The position numbers were made by a program, and so were the translations under genes. Source: SVFI01 sp045546735 (GTDB taxonomy: Bacteria > Bacillota > Clostridia > Lachnospirales > Lachnospiraceae). Taken from it: a stretch of DNA of 12,164 nucleotides. Position 1 is the first letter of the stretch. Every line of letters starts with the position of its first letter. The DNA lies in assembly GCA_045546735.1 (NCBI GenBank), contig JAZQDJ010000043.1, positions 1-12,164 of the forward strand, written 5' to 3'. Under the pieces are notes generated by a model. That model worked only from the letters and a program-made list of their open reading frames with translations. It did no database searches and was not told where the DNA came from. Positions 1 to 6,892 of this stretch are shown here, piece by piece.

Positions 1-1171
1 CATCCTGCTCGATTGCCCCCGACTCACGCAAATCCGAAAGCATCGGTCTGTGATCCGGTCTTTGCTCTACCGCACGCGAAAGCTGCGACAAAGCCAATAC
101 AGGGACCTCAAACTCTCGCGCTACTGCTTTCAGCGAACGGGAGATTTCGGAAATTTCCTGCTGACGCGATTCGGAGCCGCGTCCGCTACCAGACATAAGC
201 TGCAGGTAGTCAATGATAATCATGGACAAATCATGTTCCATCTTGTATTTTCTACACTTACTTCTGAGTTCCGAAACACTGATACTCGGTGTATCATCAA
301 TAATCAAGTTCGAAGCGCCGATAACACCCGCGCTTTCAACCAGACGCTCCCAATCCTCATCCTGCAAATTACCGGTACGGATTTTCTGGGCATCTACTCT
401 CGACTCAAGCGACAAAAGACGGTTTACAAGACTCTCCTTTGACATTTCCAAACTGAAAATAGCAACGGTCTTCTTTTCTTTAAAAGCCACATGCTGCGCA
501 ATATTAAGCACAAACGCAGTTTTTCCCATGGACGGTCTCGCCGCAATCAAAATCAAATCTGCCGGATGCATACCTGCGAGCTTATAATCCAGGTCAATAA
601 ACCCGGTCGGAATACCTGTAACCGTACCCGAAGTCTTACTTGCCTTCTCAATCATATTCATCGCATTTAATGCAACTGTACGGATCGGTACAAAATCTCC
701 GGAACTTCTGCTCTGGATCAAACGTACAATCTGCTTCTCCGTATCTTCCATGAGCACTTCCATTTTTTCTTTTCCGGAATAACATTTATTCGCAATCTCC
801 TCATTTAACTTAATCAATCTGCGGAGCATTGCTTTGTCGGACACAATTTTTGCGTAATATTCAACATTTACACTTGTAGGCACCATTGCAAGAAGATCTT
901 TTACAAATTCAAGGCTGCTCACTTCCGGCGGAAGATCTTTTTCCTTTAACTTGTTTTGCAATGTAATCAAGTCTACAACTTCGCCTACGTTATACATCTC
1001 AACCATAGCATCAAAAATAACCCCATATTGATGACTGTAAAAGTCATCCCCATGCAAAATTTCCGATGCCGTCATAATTGCATCACGATTCATAATCATA
1101 GAACCGATAACTGATTGCTCAGCTTCTATGTTATGAGGCATAATCCTTTTTACAACATTTTCATCAGGCAT
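1..1171 (-). CDS. dnaB: Replicative DNA helicase DnaB (C-terminus cut by window edge)
   Basis: Hexameric 5'-3' replicative helicase that unwinds DNA at the fork and contacts primase and the loader. The 390 visible residues read without a break: an N-terminal domain (about 1-105, with PHNIEAEQSVIG near the start), a linker, then the RecA-type ATPase domain. Walker A is ARPSMGKT with Lys217. Further on are the Walker B-like IIIDYLQLM and the ALSQLSRAVEQRPDHRP segment. The frame runs off the window at ...SGAIEQD, so an estimated 50-60 C-terminal residues, including the end of the motor domain, lie outside. The start is ATG at 1171, 7 bases after GGAGGAG and 4 bases after the rplI stop, so it is the last visible gene of gdpP-rplI-dnaB, the order known from many Firmicutes. 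Identification is secure. Confidence 0.96.
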   Translation of the reverse strand, partial: MPDENVVKRIMPHNIEAEQSVIGSMIMNRDAIMTASEILHGDDFYSHQYGVIFDAMVEMYNVGEVVDLITLQNKLKEKDLPPEVSSLEFVKDLLAMVPTSVNVEYYAKIVSDKAMLRRLIKLNEEIANKCYSGKEKMEVLMEDTEKQIVRLIQSRSSGDFVPIRTVALNAMNMIEKASKTSGTVTGIPTGFIDLDYKLAGMHPADLILIAARPSMGKTAFVLNIAQHVAFKEKKTVAIFSLEMSKESLVNRLLSLESRVDAQKIRTGNLQDEDWERLVESAGVIGASNLIIDDTPSISVSELRSKCRKYKMEHDLSMIIIDYLQLMSGSGRGSESRQQEISEISRSLKAVAREFEVPVLALSQLSRAVEQRPDHRPMLSDLRESGAIEQD

Positions 1172-1175
1172 ATCT

Positions 1176-1622
1176 CTACTCCTCCACAACTTGAACGCGA
1201 AGAGTACCTGTTACCTTTGGATGAAGTTTTACCTTCACTTCATATGTTCCGAAATTCTTAATTGCATCCGGAAGAACAAGTTTTTTCTTATCTATTTCTT
1301 TTCCATTCTGTTCTTTATAAGCTTTTACGATTTCTTTGCTGGAAATAGAACCGAAAGCCTTTCCGTTTTCTCCGGCTTTCATTTTCACAACAACTTTCTG
1401 CTCTTCAAGCTCAGCCGCAAAATCTTTTGCTGCCTGTAAATTTTCTGCAGCCACTTTATCTTCATGCTGTTTCTGCAATTTAAGATCATTCATGTTTGCT
1501 GCTGTAGCTTCTTTTGCTAATTTTTTCTTAAAGAGGAAATTTTTGGCATAACCCTCGCTCGCCTCAACAATATCTCCTTTTTTTCCTACTGATTTAACAT
1601 CTTCAAGTAAAATAACTTTCAT
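1176..1622 (-). CDS. rplI: 50S ribosomal protein L9
   Basis: Large-subunit protein that binds 23S rRNA with its N-terminal domain and reaches out from the L1 side of the ribosome. The product is 148 residues, normal for the family. It opens with the diagnostic MKVILLEDVKSVGKKGDIVEAS and has NFLFKKKLAKEAT in the rRNA-binding domain. A long charged helix (about 40-75) joins this to a C-terminal domain ending VTGTLRVQVVEE. The ATG at 1622 is preferred over an in-frame GTG 12 bases upstream: that GTG lies within the AAGGTGAG ribosome binding site, and L9 proteins begin at this Met. The gdpP stop ends 1 base before this ATG and dnaB starts 4 bases after the rplI stop, so the three genes are very likely cotranscribed and translationally coupled. 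Confidence 0.97.
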   Translation of the reverse strand: MKVILLEDVKSVGKKGDIVEASEGYAKNFLFKKKLAKEATAANMNDLKLQKQHEDKVAAENLQAAKDFAAELEEQKVVVKMKAGENGKAFGSISSKEIVKAYKEQNGKEIDKKKLVLPDAIKNFGTYEVKVKLHPKVTGTLRVQVVEE

Positions 1623-1623
1623 C

Positions 1624-3675
1624 TTATAACTCACCTTGCTCTTTCATTTCTTTTAATGTTTCTTTTAACTTCTCACACGCCTGCTCCACAGTTACTTCCT
1701 TCATCTGCGCACCGGCCACATTAATATGTCCGCCGCCGCCGAGTTTTTCCATGATAACCTGCACATTTACCTCGTCAATTGATCTGGCTGAAATAAAAAT
1801 GGTATCATTGTACTCTGTAAATACGAAACTTGCTTTTATTCCGACAATATTCAGAAGTTCATTTGCCGCCTGTGCACCAACAACAGTCGGAGAGCTGACA
1901 CCATCCGCCTGACACACGGAAAATGCATATTCATCCATAAAAATCTTCGCCTGGCTGACTGCATCCGCCTTTGCGCGATAGTCATTCGCATCCTCACGGA
2001 ACATTTTACGCACTCTTGTAACATCTGCACCATTACGGCGTAGGAACGCCGCCGCCTCAAATGTACGCACTCCTGCTTTTGCCACGAAATTACTCGTATC
2101 GACAACAATACCCGCATAGAGACAATCTGCCTCAACACTTTTTACTTTAATACCATCTTCCACATACTGAAGAATTTCTGCTACCATTTCACATGCGGAC
2201 GACGCATATGGCTCAACATAGGAGAGTGTTGCGTTCTCAATCACTTCCTCGCCCTGTCTGTGATGATCAAGTACAACTATACTGCGGCAATGTTTTAATA
2301 GTTCCGGACACTCTGTATAACTCGGTTTGTTTACATCAACAACAACAAGCACCGTATTCTGGTCAGCAAGCTCCAACGCCTGTGCATTGCTGACAATCAC
2401 CATTTCTTCCTTTTCAAGGCGCTCATTAAATGCATCCACCCAAGGCTGAATTGTATGGTTGATACTGTTCACTACAATGTAACCGTTTCTGCCGAGCGTC
2501 TTTGCTATACGATAAATACCGACTGCTGCACCGAAACTGTCAACATCCGTATTGGAATGTCCCATAACGATAACTTTATCCTTGGAACTGATAATTTCTT
2601 TAAGCGCCAACGCTTTTACACGCGCTTTTACACGCGTATTCTTCTCAAGCTGCTGACTCTTTCCGCCAAAATACGAAACTCCCTCAGGTGCCTTAATAAC
2701 CACCTGATCACCGCCACGTCCAAGCGCAAGGTCTATGGATGTTCTTGCAAATTCGTAATTCTGTGCATAAGTCATTCCGTCGGAGCCGATACCCATACTG
2801 AGTGTAACCGACATATCATTACCGATATTTACGGTCTTAACATCCTCTAAAAGATCAAAACGGTTCTCTTTTAAACGGCGGAGTGACTGCTTACGGATAA
2901 TCACAAAGAATTTATCTTTTTCCAACTTCTTAACGATACCGTCATACGAAGCAAAATACTTATTTAACTTTCGTTCAATCAATGCCATGAGGAGAGAACG
3001 GCGAACTTCTTCTACCGACTCGAGAACTTCCTCATAGTTGTCAATATACAAAAGGCCTACACAAAGCGACTGATTATCGTTCTCACGAAGAGCAAGCTGC
3101 AAAGCCGTCTCATCAAAAAGATAAAGAGCAACAAGAAAACCTTCATACTTCTCATCCGACTCAAAAATATCGCTGTTTTCGACCATTTCTGCCAATGGGA
3201 TACGGCGCATCTTTGCCGTGAATTCTTTCTCTTCAAACGAAAATGAAACCTGTGCAACTTCCGACGTATCTTTCGGAAGTTTATCCTTCGTCAGCGACGG
3301 AAAAATCGTCCGGATATCTTTATTAAATCCTTTTGGTTTGTGAATCGTCTCCTCAAACAGGCGGTTCGTCCAAACAACACGGCCCGTCTCATCCAAAAGC
3401 GCACTCGGAAGTTCCAAATCACGAAGAAGCTTCTTCTGAATTTGTCCGTATTGCGTCGCAAAACTAACCATCTCGTTCATAAGAATACTCTTGTTAAAAT
3501 TAACAAGAATGAGCGACATGATCAAATAAAAAACAACAAACCCAGAAAGCACAATACCCGCCTTCACGTCTATCGAATAAATCCATATATCAACAACTAC
3601 AAGCAATAATCCAAGCAAAAGAGTTGCATGGACAAACGTCTGCAGCTTTCCTTTTAATTTAAGTTTCTGTTTCAT
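1624..3675 (-). CDS. gdpP: c-di-AMP phosphodiesterase GdpP (PAS-like/degenerate GGDEF/DHH-DHHA1)
   Basis: Membrane-anchored enzyme that hydrolyses cyclic di-AMP to pApA. In related Firmicutes it affects cell-wall stress, potassium homeostasis and beta-lactam tolerance. The product is 683 residues (Bacillus GdpP is about 660). Two membrane helices span about 15-35 and 39-58. A degenerate PAS-like domain follows (about 80-130, with LLDETGRVVWTN). Next comes a GGDEF-like domain without the GGDEF motif, with YDGIVKKLEKDKF in that place, as in this family. The DHH domain has GHSNTDVDS (His373, Asp377, Asp379), VVVDVNKP and DHH at 470-472; the DHHA1 domain has GGGGH at 646-650. All catalytic motifs look intact. 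The start at 3675 follows AGAGGTG by about 4-6 bases; an in-frame ATG 21 bases upstream lacks a good site. It stands first in gdpP-rplI-dnaB. Confidence 0.95.
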   Translation of the reverse strand: MKQKLKLKGKLQTFVHATLLLGLLLVVVDIWIYSIDVKAGIVLSGFVVFYLIMSLILVNFNKSILMNEMVSFATQYGQIQKKLLRDLELPSALLDETGRVVWTNRLFEETIHKPKGFNKDIRTIFPSLTKDKLPKDTSEVAQVSFSFEEKEFTAKMRRIPLAEMVENSDIFESDEKYEGFLVALYLFDETALQLALRENDNQSLCVGLLYIDNYEEVLESVEEVRRSLLMALIERKLNKYFASYDGIVKKLEKDKFFVIIRKQSLRRLKENRFDLLEDVKTVNIGNDMSVTLSMGIGSDGMTYAQNYEFARTSIDLALGRGGDQVVIKAPEGVSYFGGKSQQLEKNTRVKARVKALALKEIISSKDKVIVMGHSNTDVDSFGAAVGIYRIAKTLGRNGYIVVNSINHTIQPWVDAFNERLEKEEMVIVSNAQALELADQNTVLVVVDVNKPSYTECPELLKHCRSIVVLDHHRQGEEVIENATLSYVEPYASSACEMVAEILQYVEDGIKVKSVEADCLYAGIVVDTSNFVAKAGVRTFEAAAFLRRNGADVTRVRKMFREDANDYRAKADAVSQAKIFMDEYAFSVCQADGVSSPTVVGAQAANELLNIVGIKASFVFTEYNDTIFISARSIDEVNVQVIMEKLGGGGHINVAGAQMKEVTVEQACEKLKETLKEMKEQGEL

Positions 3676-3713
3676 CTGACACCTCTGAAAAACCATTTCA
3701 TAGTTGCTCTCAA

Positions 3714-3743
3714 ATTATAACACACAACTGTTAATTCTGTCGA
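3714..3743 (-). promoter_or_regulatory. Candidate sigma-A promoter for gdpP-rplI-dnaB
   Basis: Reading the minus strand, TCGACA (3738-3743; 5 of 6 match to TTGACA) is followed after 18 bases by a perfect TATAAT (3714-3719), about 39 bases before the gdpP start. It lies over the last codons and stop of the aldo/keto reductase gene, so gdpP could be transcribed independently even though no terminator separates the two genes. The TA-rich stop region could produce a TATAAT by chance, so confidence is moderate. Confidence 0.5.
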
Positions 3744-4716
3744 TGCAAAGCAGTTCCTCCGAAGTAAACGCTCCTGCTTTAATCCCCTTCACATTTTCCT
3801 CGATCTGCGCCGGTGAAGAAGCACCAATCAGCACACTTGTCACTTCGCCGTCTTTCAAAATCCAGTTAACCGCCATCTGTGCCAGCGTCTCTCCTCTCTC
3901 TTTTGCCAAATCATTGAGCGCTGCAATCTGCGAAAGACGTTCCGGCGTCAAACTGCTTTCATTTAAAAATCTTCCGTCTTTCTGAATTCTGCTTCCGACA
4001 GGAATTCCCTTTAAATATTTATCTGTCAAAAGCCCCTGCTCCAGCGGACTGAATGCAATAATACCTTTGCCTTCTTCTGCCGCCTTAGCCTTTAGTCCAT
4101 TCTTTTCAATTGTTCTGTCAAAAATGGAGTATCTGTTTTGATTAATGATAAACGGACACTTCATATCCTTTAGAATCTCAGCCGCCTTTACCATTGTCGG
4201 TCCGTCATAATTCGAGATACCTGCATACAACGCTTTTCCGCTTTTAACAGCGGTATCCAAAGCTGACATCGTCTCTTCGAGCGGCGTATCCGGATCCATG
4301 CGGTGATGATAAAAAATATCTACGTAATCGAGTTGCATCCTCTTAAGACTCTGGTCCAGACTGGCAAGCAAATATTTTCTGCTGCCCCAATCTCCATACG
4401 GTCCCTCCCACATATCATATCCGGCCTTTGTGCTGATGATAAGCTCATCTCTGTATGATGCCATATCCTCTTTTAAAATGCGTCCGAGATTCGCCTCTGC
4501 GCTCCCCGGCTCCGGACCATAATTATTTGCCAAATCAAAATGCGTAATACCCAAATCAAATGCTGTAAAACACATCTTTTTCATATTTTCAAAATCATCA
4601 TTCGTTCCGAAATTATGCCAAAATCCAAGGGAAACCTGCGGAAGCAAAAGTCCGCTTTTACCGCATCTGTTATATCCGATTTCCTGATATCTGTTTTTTG
4701 CTGCTACATACCCCAT
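3715..4716 (-). CDS. Aldo/keto reductase, YghZ/L-glyceraldehyde-3-phosphate reductase type
   Basis: NADPH-dependent cytosolic oxidoreductase of the (beta/alpha)8 aldo/keto reductase superfamily. The closest remembered relative is E. coli YghZ (AKR14), which reduces L-glyceraldehyde 3-phosphate and detoxifies methylglyoxal. The 333 residues follow that protein closely: RCGKSGLLLPQVSLGFWHNFG, ITHFDLANNYGPEPGSAE, ELIISTKAGYDMW and GSRKYLLASLDQSLKRM. The catalytic tetrad is Asp61, Tyr66, Lys97 and His138; cofactor-binding GISNYD and SVLIGAS are present. The start at 4716 follows AAAAGGAG by about 10 bases; an in-frame GTG upstream would overlap that site. The true substrate here is unproven. The gene has its own promoter, lies just downstream of the rpsR terminator, and ends 39 bases before gdpP with no terminator between. 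Confidence 0.9.
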   Translation of the reverse strand: MGYVAAKNRYQEIGYNRCGKSGLLLPQVSLGFWHNFGTNDDFENMKKMCFTAFDLGITHFDLANNYGPEPGSAEANLGRILKEDMASYRDELIISTKAGYDMWEGPYGDWGSRKYLLASLDQSLKRMQLDYVDIFYHHRMDPDTPLEETMSALDTAVKSGKALYAGISNYDGPTMVKAAEILKDMKCPFIINQNRYSIFDRTIEKNGLKAKAAEEGKGIIAFSPLEQGLLTDKYLKGIPVGSRIQKDGRFLNESSLTPERLSQIAALNDLAKERGETLAQMAVNWILKDGEVTSVLIGASSPAQIEENVKGIKAGAFTSEELLCIDRINSCVL

Positions 4717-4750
4717 AACACAAAATCTCCTTTTGAACACTTTCCGTTAT

Positions 4751-4779
4751 ATTATATCACTCAAAATCCTATATGGCAA
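4751..4779 (-). promoter_or_regulatory. Sigma-A promoter of the aldo/keto reductase gene
   Basis: On the minus strand TTGCCA (4774-4779) and a perfect TATAAT (4751-4756) are separated by 17 bases. They lie between the rpsR terminator and the reductase ribosome binding site. A start near 4744 gives a leader of about 28 bases. Confidence 0.8.
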
Positions 4780-4788
4780 TTAAAGTAC

Positions 4789-4826
4789 AAAAAAGCCCTT
4801 CACAACCATCCGGTCATGAAAGGCTT
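4789..4826 (-). terminator. Intrinsic terminator of rpsF-ssb-rpsR
   Basis: In minus-strand RNA, AAAGCC-TTCA-ACC pairs with GGT-TGAA-GGCTTT around a GGAT loop with small internal mismatches, followed by a run of six U. It starts about 15 bases after the rpsR stop and lies upstream of the next promoter, so it ends the ribosomal operon. Confidence 0.85.
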
Positions 4827-4840
4827 TCATTTCATACATC

Positions 4841-5104
4841 TTAGTCACATGTGTATGGCATCAGAGCTAAATGACGTGCTCTCTTAACTGCAACAGTAAG
4901 AGCTCTCTGATGTTTTGCACAGTTTCCTGTGATACGGCGAGGAAGAATTTTTCCTCTCTCAGATACGTATCTTTTTAACTTATTTACATCTTTGTAATCG
5001 ATTACGTTGTCTTTACCACAAAATACGCAAACTTTTTTTCTTCTGCGCATTCCGCCTCTTCTCTTCATTGGAGAATCAGCTTTGTCTGCTTTATTATAAG
5101 CCAT
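4841..5104 (-). CDS. rpsR: 30S ribosomal protein S18
   Basis: Small-subunit protein that pairs with S6 on the 16S rRNA platform. The product is 87 residues and begins MAYNKADKADSPMKRRGG. The core ...DYKDVNKLKRYVSERGKILPRRITG and the end RARHLALMPYT are diagnostic. Cys26-x2-Cys29 and Cys62-x2-His65 form a potential zinc-binding set, as in the metal-binding versions of S18; metal binding is inferred. The ATG at 5104 follows GGAGGTAATATC, an excellent site, so longer in-frame starts overlapping ssb are rejected. It is the last gene of rpsF-ssb-rpsR, 28 bases after ssb and just before the terminator. Confidence 0.97.
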   Translation of the reverse strand: MAYNKADKADSPMKRRGGMRRRKKVCVFCGKDNVIDYKDVNKLKRYVSERGKILPRRITGNCAKHQRALTVAVKRARHLALMPYTCD

Positions 5105-5132
5105 GATATTACCTCCATTTGTCTGCTGCATT

Positions 5133-5579
5133 CTAACTGAACGGCAGTTCTTCAATACCATCCGGGATGTTCATAAATCCGTCTCCCGCTCCTGCCGGTG
5201 CAGGTGCTCCGGAACCCTGAGCCGGTGTATATCCACCATCGCCGCCCTGGGAAGATTTGCTCTCTGCAAATTCCTGATTTTCTACAACAACTTCTGTTGT
5301 ATAAACTTTAACACCATCTTTATTTGTATAGCTACCTGTCTGGATACGGCCTTCAGCCAAAATCTTAGTTCCTTTACGGAGATATTTCTCTGCAAATTCA
5401 CCATTTCTTCCAAAAGCTACACAGTTAATAAAATCTGCTGTCTGTCCATCCTGACTGTTACGGTTAAATCTGCGGTCTACTGCCAATGAGTATCTTGCAA
5501 TCGCCATAGGAGTTTCTCCCTGCGAATATCTAACCTCCGGATCTCTTGTTAAACGCCCCATTAGAATTACTTTATTCAT
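5133..5579 (-). CDS. ssb: Single-stranded DNA-binding protein
   Basis: Tetrameric protein that coats single-stranded DNA and recruits replication and repair enzymes through its C-terminal tip. The product is 148 residues: an OB fold (about 1-105) starting MNKVILMGRLTRDPEVRYS, with FINCVAFGRNGEFAEKYLRKGTKILAEGRIQTGSY. A Gly/Ala/Pro-rich flexible linker (about 112-133) follows, then an acidic tip. The tip reads IPDGIEELPFS, so one Ser follows the usually terminal Pro-Phe. The ribosome binding site before ATG 5579 is weak (GTGGGA). With only 17-18 bases after rpsF, translation may depend partly on coupling. The position between rpsF and rpsR is the standard bacterial arrangement. Confidence 0.97.
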   Translation of the reverse strand: MNKVILMGRLTRDPEVRYSQGETPMAIARYSLAVDRRFNRNSQDGQTADFINCVAFGRNGEFAEKYLRKGTKILAEGRIQTGSYTNKDGVKVYTTEVVVENQEFAESKSSQGGDGGYTPAQGSGAPAPAGAGDGFMNIPDGIEELPFS

Positions 5580-5597
5580 ATTTTTCCCACTTTCTTT

Positions 5598-5888
5598 TTA
5601 TGCCTCGTCCTGTCTTACGCACAAAAATCTAACTACATTTTCCATGATACGAACACGGTTTTCGATTTCTGCTGGCGCTGTCGGCGCTGCATCGAACTGA
5701 ATGAAATAGTAGAAAGCTTCTTTCATGTGCTGAACTTCGTAAGCTAATCTTCTCTTACCCCATTCATCAACATTTGTGATCTGTCCACCAAATCTCTCGA
5801 CGTAAGCTTTCACTTTTTCTACTACAGCAGCTCTTTCGTCGTCTTCGATTTTTGCACTTACAGCAACGGCTAATTCATATTTGTTCAT
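5598..5888 (-). CDS. rpsF: 30S ribosomal protein S6
   Basis: Small-subunit protein that binds 16S rRNA together with S18. The product is 96 residues, normal for the family. It contains MNKYELAVAVSAKIEDDER, the ferredoxin-like core with VERFGGQITNVDEWGKRRLAYEVQ, and EAFYYFIQFDA before the C-terminal segment NRVRIMENVVRFL. The ATG at 5888 follows AAAGGAGG by about 7 bases, one of the strongest sites in the window; the upstream in-frame start has no such signal. It is the first gene of the rpsF-ssb-rpsR operon. A promoter and a leader of about 70 bases with a hairpin lie upstream; S6:S18 autoregulation through the leader is known in other bacteria and is possible here. Confidence 0.97.
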   Translation of the reverse strand: MNKYELAVAVSAKIEDDERAAVVEKVKAYVERFGGQITNVDEWGKRRLAYEVQHMKEAFYYFIQFDAAPTAPAEIENRVRIMENVVRFLCVRQDEA

Positions 5889-5912
5889 GCTGTTACCTCC
5901 TTTTGGTCTCTG

Positions 5913-5934
5913 GCCTCTTCTGTGCAGAAGAAGC
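5913..5934 (-). promoter_or_regulatory. Hairpin in the rpsF leader, possible S6:S18 autoregulatory element
   Basis: In the minus-strand transcript GCUUCUUCU and AGAAGAGGC form a 9-bp stem with one G-U pair around a 4-base loop, and weaker pairing can extend it outward. It lies between the promoter and the rpsF ribosome binding site. Leaders that bind the S6:S18 complex are known upstream of rpsF in many bacteria, but I do not see their conserved CCG bulge clearly, so the regulatory role is an inference. Confidence 0.4.
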
Positions 5935-5963
5935 AAGGAATTAATAATATTTCACAGAAATCA

Positions 5964-5992
5964 ACTATACCACAAGGAGTCAATCTTTTCAA
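5964..5992 (-). promoter_or_regulatory. Sigma-A promoter of rpsF-ssb-rpsR
   Basis: On the minus strand TTGAAA (5987-5992) and TATAGT (5964-5969) are spaced by 17 bases, and TGG directly before the -10 box makes an extended -10. The -35 box overlaps the stop codon of the DUF951 gene. No terminator is seen between that gene and rpsF, so some read-through into the ribosomal operon is likely. Confidence 0.75.
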
Positions 5993-6171
5993 GCCTTTTT
6001 TTGAATATCTTTTGTATTTTTTTCCACCAATTTACGGGCTATCATAATTTGGTGTCCGCACCCCATACATTTCAGCCGGAAATCCACACCCACGCGTAAT
6101 ATTTCCCACTGCTTTGCACCACACGGATGCTGTTTTTTCAATGTCACAATATCTCCAACCTGATAATCCAT
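5989..6171 (-). CDS. DUF951 family small zinc-ribbon-like protein
   Basis: A 60-residue protein of the widespread Firmicutes family DUF951, with no established function. The sequence is diagnostic: VGDIVTLKKQHPCG at about 5-18, then WEILRVGVDFRLKCMGCGHQIM at 22-43. Cys17, Cys35, Cys38 and His40 could bind a metal; this is inferred. The C-terminus is basic and charged. The start at 6171 lies 1 base after the sirtuin stop, with AAGGTG of the preceding codons as ribosome binding site. It is thus the last gene of the cyclase-sirtuin-DUF951 unit and probably translationally coupled. A longer in-frame start inside the sirtuin gene is not supported. Confidence 0.88.
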   Translation of the reverse strand: MDYQVGDIVTLKKQHPCGAKQWEILRVGVDFRLKCMGCGHQIMIARKLVEKNTKDIQKKA

Positions 6172-6172
6172 G

Positions 6173-6892
6173 TCACACCTTAATCTGATCAAACAATTCT
6201 CCGATACTGCCCGAAACAACCAAATCTGCCATCGAATCCCTCGGTGTCGGAGTCTTGTTTACAAGCACAAGTTTGTTTCCTTGATAATAATCAATGAGCC
6301 CCGCTGCCGGGTATACCGCAAGAGACGTACCACCGATAATCAACATATCCGCATTGCGGATACTTTGTATCGACTCTGCCATAATCTGATTATCCAATCC
6401 CTCTTCATACAGCACAACATCCGGCTTAATTGTTCCGCCGCATTCACAAGTCGGAACTCCTACACTGTCCAAAATAAACTGCGCATCATGAAACTTTCCG
6501 CACTCCTGACAATAGTTGCGAAGCACGCTTCCGTGAAGTTCCAACACCTTTTTGCTTCCGGCCGCCTGATGAAGACCGTCTATATTTTGCGTTACAACCG
6601 CCTTTAACTTCCCGGCCGCTTCAAGCTCTGCCAGCTTTTTGTGAGCCGCATTCGGCTTAGCTGTTAAACAAAGCATCTTATCCCTGTAAAAGCGATAAAA
6701 TTCTTCCGTCTTTCTCATGTAGAATGTATGGCTCAAAATTGTTTCAGGCGGATAGTCATACTTCTGATTATAAAGACCGTCTACACTCCTGAAATCCGGA
6801 ATACCGCTCTCTGTCGAAACACCTGCCCCGCCAAAGAATACAATATTATTGCTTGCGCCAATCCACTCTTGTAATTTTTTCAACGCTTCCAT
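6173..6892 (-). CDS. Sir2-family NAD-dependent protein deacylase (sirtuin)
   Basis: Cytosolic sirtuin that removes acyl groups from protein lysines, consuming NAD+ and giving nicotinamide and O-acyl-ADP-ribose. The product is 239 residues. It has GGAGVSTESGIPDFRS (NAD site, about 21-36), TQNIDGLH (101-108), catalytic His120 in LHGS, a zinc set at Cys128, Cys131, Cys149 and Cys151, and GTSLAVYPAA in the second half of the Rossmann fold. All key residues are present, so it should be active; its targets are unknown. The ATG at 6892 shares its A with the final base of the upstream cyclase's TGA (TGATG), with GAGG 7 bases before, so coupling is expected. A TTG one codon upstream is possible but less likely. 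It is 1 base ahead of the DUF951 gene. Confidence 0.93.
   Translation of the reverse strand: MEALKKLQEWIGASNNIVFFGGAGVSTESGIPDFRSVDGLYNQKYDYPPETILSHTFYMRKTEEFYRFYRDKMLCLTAKPNAAHKKLAELEAAGKLKAVVTQNIDGLHQAAGSKKVLELHGSVLRNYCQECGKFHDAQFILDSVGVPTCECGGTIKPDVVLYEEGLDNQIMAESIQSIRNADMLIIGGTSLAVYPAAGLIDYYQGNKLVLVNKTPTPRDSMADLVVSGSIGELFDQIKV

Noticed and set aside
50..587. Open frames of 124-130 codons on the plus strand inside dnaB
   Set aside because: They are antisense to a continuous DnaB frame with clear motifs, have no ribosome binding sites and resemble no family.
2455..2850. Plus-strand frame of 131 codons inside gdpP
   Set aside because: It is the antisense shadow of the intact GdpP coding sequence, with cysteine- and threonine-rich random-looking content.
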